Of a stretch of 5,850 bases of DNA, positions 5,330 to 5,850 are shown in pieces. A program made the position numbers and the translations under genes. The DNA lies in NCBI GenBank assembly GCA_030040755.1, contig JASHTC010000065.1:1-5850 (forward strand), in the 5' to 3' direction. This DNA comes from Thermoplasmata archaeon (GTDB taxonomy: Archaea > Thermoplasmatota > Thermoplasmata > Lutacidiplasmatales > UBA184). The notes below the pieces were generated by a model. That model did no database searches. It was given only the letters and a program-made list of their open reading frames with translations, and had not been told where the DNA came from. The stretch's first letter is position 1; every line of letters begins with the position of its first letter.

Positions 5330-5850
5330 GTTCCTCCCTCCCACTGGTTCATGTACGTGACCTGGGCCGGCGTCAGGTGGTCGAGCCCGACCCCGAGCGG
5401 GGCGAGCGCCCCCTCGGCGACCGCGCGGTCGAGCGCGGCAGGCACCGCGTGGACCCGGACCTCCATGGACCGTCCGTGGCGCGCGAGATGCTCGGCGCTG
5501 AGCGCCTGCAGCGCGAAGGAGAGGTCCATGATCTCGACCGGGTGGCCCTGGCCCGCGGCCAGGTTGATCAGGCGACCCTCTCCGAGGAGATAGGCGCGTC
5601 GGCCGTCCGCGAAGCGGTACTCCTCGACCTGGGGTCGGACCGTCCGGTGCCCGACCGCGAGCCCGGCCAGGTCGGTCCGCGAGACCTCCACGTCGAAGTG
5701 ACCGGCGTTGGCGAGCAGGCACCCGTCCTTGAGCACCCGGAAATGCTCGGCCCGGACCACGTCGGTGTTACCGGTGACCGTGACGATCAGGTCGGCCTGG
5801 GGCGCCGCGTCGAGCATCGGGACGACGCGGAACCCGTCGAGCCGCGCCTC
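5326..5850 (-). CDS. ahcY: Adenosylhomocysteinase (S-adenosyl-L-homocysteine hydrolase), N-terminus outside window
   Basis: This enzyme (EC 3.3.1.1) reversibly hydrolyses S-adenosylhomocysteine to adenosine and homocysteine with bound NAD+, relieving product inhibition of methyltransferases. The C-terminal 174 residues are present, of about 420 expected. The frame stays open to base 5850, where E-A-R-L-D-G-F-R-V-V-P is typical family sequence before the NAD-binding strand VTVTGNTDVV. Numbering from the first visible residue, NAGHFD (His51) and the block LGEGRLINLAAGQGHP (91-104, His103) are the conserved NAD- and adenosine-site segments, followed by EIMDLSFALQALS. The chain ends in L-T-P-A-Q-V-T-Y then W-E-G-G-T, the short end seen in archaea and Thermotoga, and lacks the C-terminal KPDHYRY tail of eukaryotic and many bacterial enzymes. 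Its TGA (5328-5326) overlaps the gcvH start, so the two are probably co-transcribed and translationally coupled. In some methanogens homologues prefer S-inosylhomocysteine, which this fragment cannot exclude. Confidence 0.95.
   Translation of the reverse strand, partial: EARLDGFRVVPMLDAAPQADLIVTVTGNTDVVRAEHFRVLKDGCLLANAGHFDVEVSRTDLAGLAVGHRTVRPQVEEYRFADGRRAYLLGEGRLINLAAGQGHPVEIMDLSFALQALSAEHLARHGRSMEVRVHAVPAALDRAVAEGALAPLGVGLDHLTPAQVTYMNQWEGGT
5333..5342 (-). promoter_or_regulatory. gcvH ribosome binding site inside the last ahcY codons
   Basis: On the minus strand GGGAGGGAGG is formed by the codons for the final Trp-Glu-Gly-Gly of AhcY. It offers GGAGG seven bases and again three bases before the gcvH GTG. 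The first spacing is near ideal and decides the GTG start at 5329. Confidence 0.75.

Noticed and set aside
5330..5722. Upstream extension of the gcvH frame through ahcY.
   Set aside because: The extension is Arg/Pro/Gly-rich and antiphase to well-conserved ahcY. The H-protein begins at the GTG at 5329 with a strong ribosome site.
1..5850. tRNA, rRNA, CRISPR, insertion sequence or phage features.
   Set aside because: I saw no cloverleaf with a T-loop signature, no regularly spaced repeats, no terminal inverted repeats with target duplications, and no transposase or integrase motifs. This was judged by eye, so short structured RNAs could be missed.

Overview
The window is a very GC-rich, densely packed stretch holding five protein genes of central metabolism, two of them cut by the window edges. 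I see no RNA genes, CRISPR arrays, insertion sequences or defence genes. Three features suggest an archaeon: the 3-hydroxyacyl-CoA dehydrogenase/enoyl-CoA hydratase fusion has the dehydrogenase half first, the adenosylhomocysteinase has the short W-E-G-G-T type of C-terminus, and the PEP synthase resembles archaeal forms. A high-GC Thermoplasmatota-like lineage would fit, but that placement is inference from composition and gene style, not a measured phylogeny.

Layout from left to right. Positions 1-2033 (+) hold the C-terminal ~676 residues of phosphoenolpyruvate synthase (ppsA), with the phosphohistidine and catalytic cysteine motifs intact. Converging on it, and sharing the 4-base CTAG that makes both stop codons, is a 283-residue tandem-type GNAT acetyltransferase (2030-2881, -) of unknown substrate. 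A 145-base divergent spacer (2882-3026) carries the only AT-containing patches of the window and several perfect short inverted repeats, so it is probably a two-way promoter region. It drives a dehydrogenase/hydratase fusion (3027-4933, +), which is split by an apparent single-base loss near 3432 although every motif on both sides is preserved. Three bases later the gene ends of a minus-strand pair begin: gcvH (4937-5329) and, upstream of it, ahcY (5326 to beyond 5850). The ahcY stop and the gcvH start overlap in a GTGA.

The genes fit acyl-CoA, one-carbon and gluconeogenic metabolism. The fusion enzyme interconverts enoyl-, 3-hydroxy- and 3-ketoacyl-CoA. PEP synthase lifts pyruvate to PEP for sugar synthesis. 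AhcY clears S-adenosylhomocysteine after methylation, and GcvH is the lipoyl shuttle of the glycine cleavage system. I found no previously undescribed system. The points most worth a second look are the frameshift, the Asn-to-Tyr change in the dehydrogenase HFFNP motif, the overlapping inverted repeats in the divergent promoter, and the ahcY-gcvH coupling.
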